A stretch of DNA of 64,000 nucleotides, from the NCBI GenBank assembly GCA_003612405.1, contig RAYR01000021.1, positions 1-64,000 of the forward strand. The letters run 5' to 3'. Under the pieces are notes generated by a model. That model was given only the letters and a program-made list of their open reading frames with translations. It was not told the origin of the DNA and searched no databases. The position numbers were made by a program, and so were the translations under genes. Within the stretch, counting starts at the first letter, position 1, and every line of letters starts with the position of its first letter. This document shows positions 62,979-64,000 of this stretch, one piece after another. The stretch comes from a bacterium 0.1xD8-71 (GTDB lineage: Bacteria; Bacillota; Clostridia; Lachnospirales; Lachnospiraceae).

Positions 62979-63973
62979 ATACCTATCAAAGAAATTCTAC
63001 CCAAAATGTACATTTCGTACATTCAGACAGTTTCTGTCAGATTTTCTAATGATCCAATCAAATATGGCAGGAACGGGAATGACGAAAGAAGCGCATAACG
63101 TGTCCTGCTATCAACAAGGGAGGACAGCTTATGCAGAGTACAAAAGGAAGAAAAAGGCCCAAAGAGCTGCCAGTCACAGTAAGCTTTAAAACATGGTACG
63201 ACCGGAGGTTCCGGGCGGGACGCTTCGGATGGCTGGGACGCTGGAAAGTCCAGAGACAGATTAAGGACAGGTTTTTCCGGTTCTTATTTGAAAAGGACAA
63301 AGAAGCCCTGCTGGCATTATAACATCAGAGCACCTACAATCCCAACATGCCGGTGCGGTTCCTGATCTATCTGGCGGAAGAGTATCAGAAATTGCTCAAT
63401 AAGGCAGAAAGGTATATCTACGGATCAAAGCAGGTCATGCTGCCAACCCCTCAATGCATCGTGTTCTATAACGGAGAAAAAGAGATGCCGGAGGAGGAAA
63501 TCCTAAGCCTGTCGGATGCTTTTGAGAACCAGAAAGTAAAGGCAAGCGTAGAACTGAAAGTGCGGATGCTGAACATCAACTATGGGAAGAACCGGGAACT
63601 GATGGAGAAGTGCCATGTATTGGAGGAATATGCCCCGTTTGTGGAGACAGCCAGACAGTATGTGGCGGAGAGCAGAGACTATCAGGAAACACTGAACCTG
63701 GCGATCGACTACTGCATAGATCATGATGTTTTATCGGAGTTTTTACAAAGATATCGGGCGGAGGTGTTAGGGATGCTGTTGGAAGAGTTCGATGTGGATA
63801 AGTATGAGAGGACTATTAGAAAAGAAGGAATAGAAGAAGGGAATGAGCGAGGAACTGAATGTTCTTTTAAGCTGGTGCAGAAATTGCAAGAGCAAAATCG
63901 TATGGAAGATTTGGACCGAGCGGTGAGGGAACCTGACTATCGGAAGAAATTGTTCGGGGAGTTTGGGCTGTAG
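62977..63973 (+). repeat. Direct repeat copy B (leader plus disrupted Rpn gene)
   Basis: Matches 58684-59803 apart from a 129-bp deletion, scattered substitutions and a diverged 3' tail. Confidence 0.85.
63131..63973 (+). pseudogene. Disrupted Rpn-family nuclease gene (copy B)
   Basis: Starts with AGGGAGG and ATG at 63131. It follows copy A until LLAL, then hits a TAA at 63320-63322. Relative to copy A, the bases corresponding to 59022-59150 are missing. This 129-bp (43-codon) deletion does not shift the frame but creates the TAA at its junction. Beyond it the frame HQSTYNPNMPVR continues open to 63973. The deletion removes the part with D93 and E106 of copy A, so even readthrough would give an inactive nuclease. 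Short matching bases (TAT) at the edges fit slippage or microhomology. Confidence 0.85.
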
Positions 63974-64000
63974 AGGGTAGATAAACTGAAAGCATCGTTT

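Noticed and set aside
1-64000. CRISPR arrays, tRNA or rRNA genes
   Set aside because: No regularly spaced repeats and no tRNA or rRNA signature sequences were seen on either strand by reading; a dedicated scan was not possible.

Overview
The window looks like a spore-forming member of the Lachnospiraceae (Clostridia). The evidence is DUF5717/DUF5716 genes, a T-box ahead of thrS, tandem DUF1540 repeats, a spore-type peptidoglycan-binding protein, Gram-positive ribosome-binding sites (AGGAGG) and sigma-A promoters. The core (about 8.4-42 kb) is moderately GC-rich. The left end (0-2.1 kb) and the glycan locus (42.5-58.5 kb) are clearly AT-richer. No rRNA, tRNA or CRISPR array was seen.

Region 1 (1 to about 7.7 kb) is the right part of an integrative element. 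It holds a three-gene cargo operon with its own promoter and terminator (DUF4869-like protein, 130-aa P-loop protein, 260-aa possible TOPRIM/RloB-like protein), a secreted protein, an HUH Rep, small hypothetical proteins and a large serine recombinase. The element ends inside a spore-type peptidoglycan-binding gene on the minus strand, which it truncates. The rest of that gene should lie beyond the left edge of the window.

Region 2 (8.4-42 kb) is the chromosomal backbone. First comes a four-gene block of unknown function (1188-aa DUF5717, Hsp70/actin-fold DUF5716, TPR protein, membrane coiled-coil protein). Then come purF-purB, a CDF metal transporter, two consecutive apparently independent structured RNAs (19.8-20.1 kb), a Zn/Cd P-type ATPase, a catalytically degenerate LytM protein beside a bactofilin, an ArsR regulator, rarA, purA, a LysR regulator and HAD phosphatase, tcdA, pdxS-pdxT, a GH2 beta-mannosidase, a SEC-C protein, T-box-thrS, a membrane glycosyltransferase and several exported or small proteins.

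Region 3 (42-58.5 kb) is a surface-glycan locus: GT4, GT2, GT11 and WbsX-type enzymes, three methyltransferases, two GT39-like membrane proteins, a PglK-like flippase, an SGNH protein and an MBOAT acyltransferase. A run of 14 G ends one glycosyltransferase gene, and a run of 7 G sits exactly where the MBOAT gene is out of frame. Both look like slipped-strand (phase-variable) switches.

Region 4 (58.6-64 kb) has two related Rpn/PD-(D/E)XK nuclease copies in direct orientation, the second inactivated by a 129-bp deletion. They flank a 925-aa protein in which a large polytopic membrane region is fused to an isoprenyl-diphosphate-synthase-like domain. This fusion, the poly-G switches, the tandem RNAs and the element inserted in the spore gene are the most unusual signals in the window.
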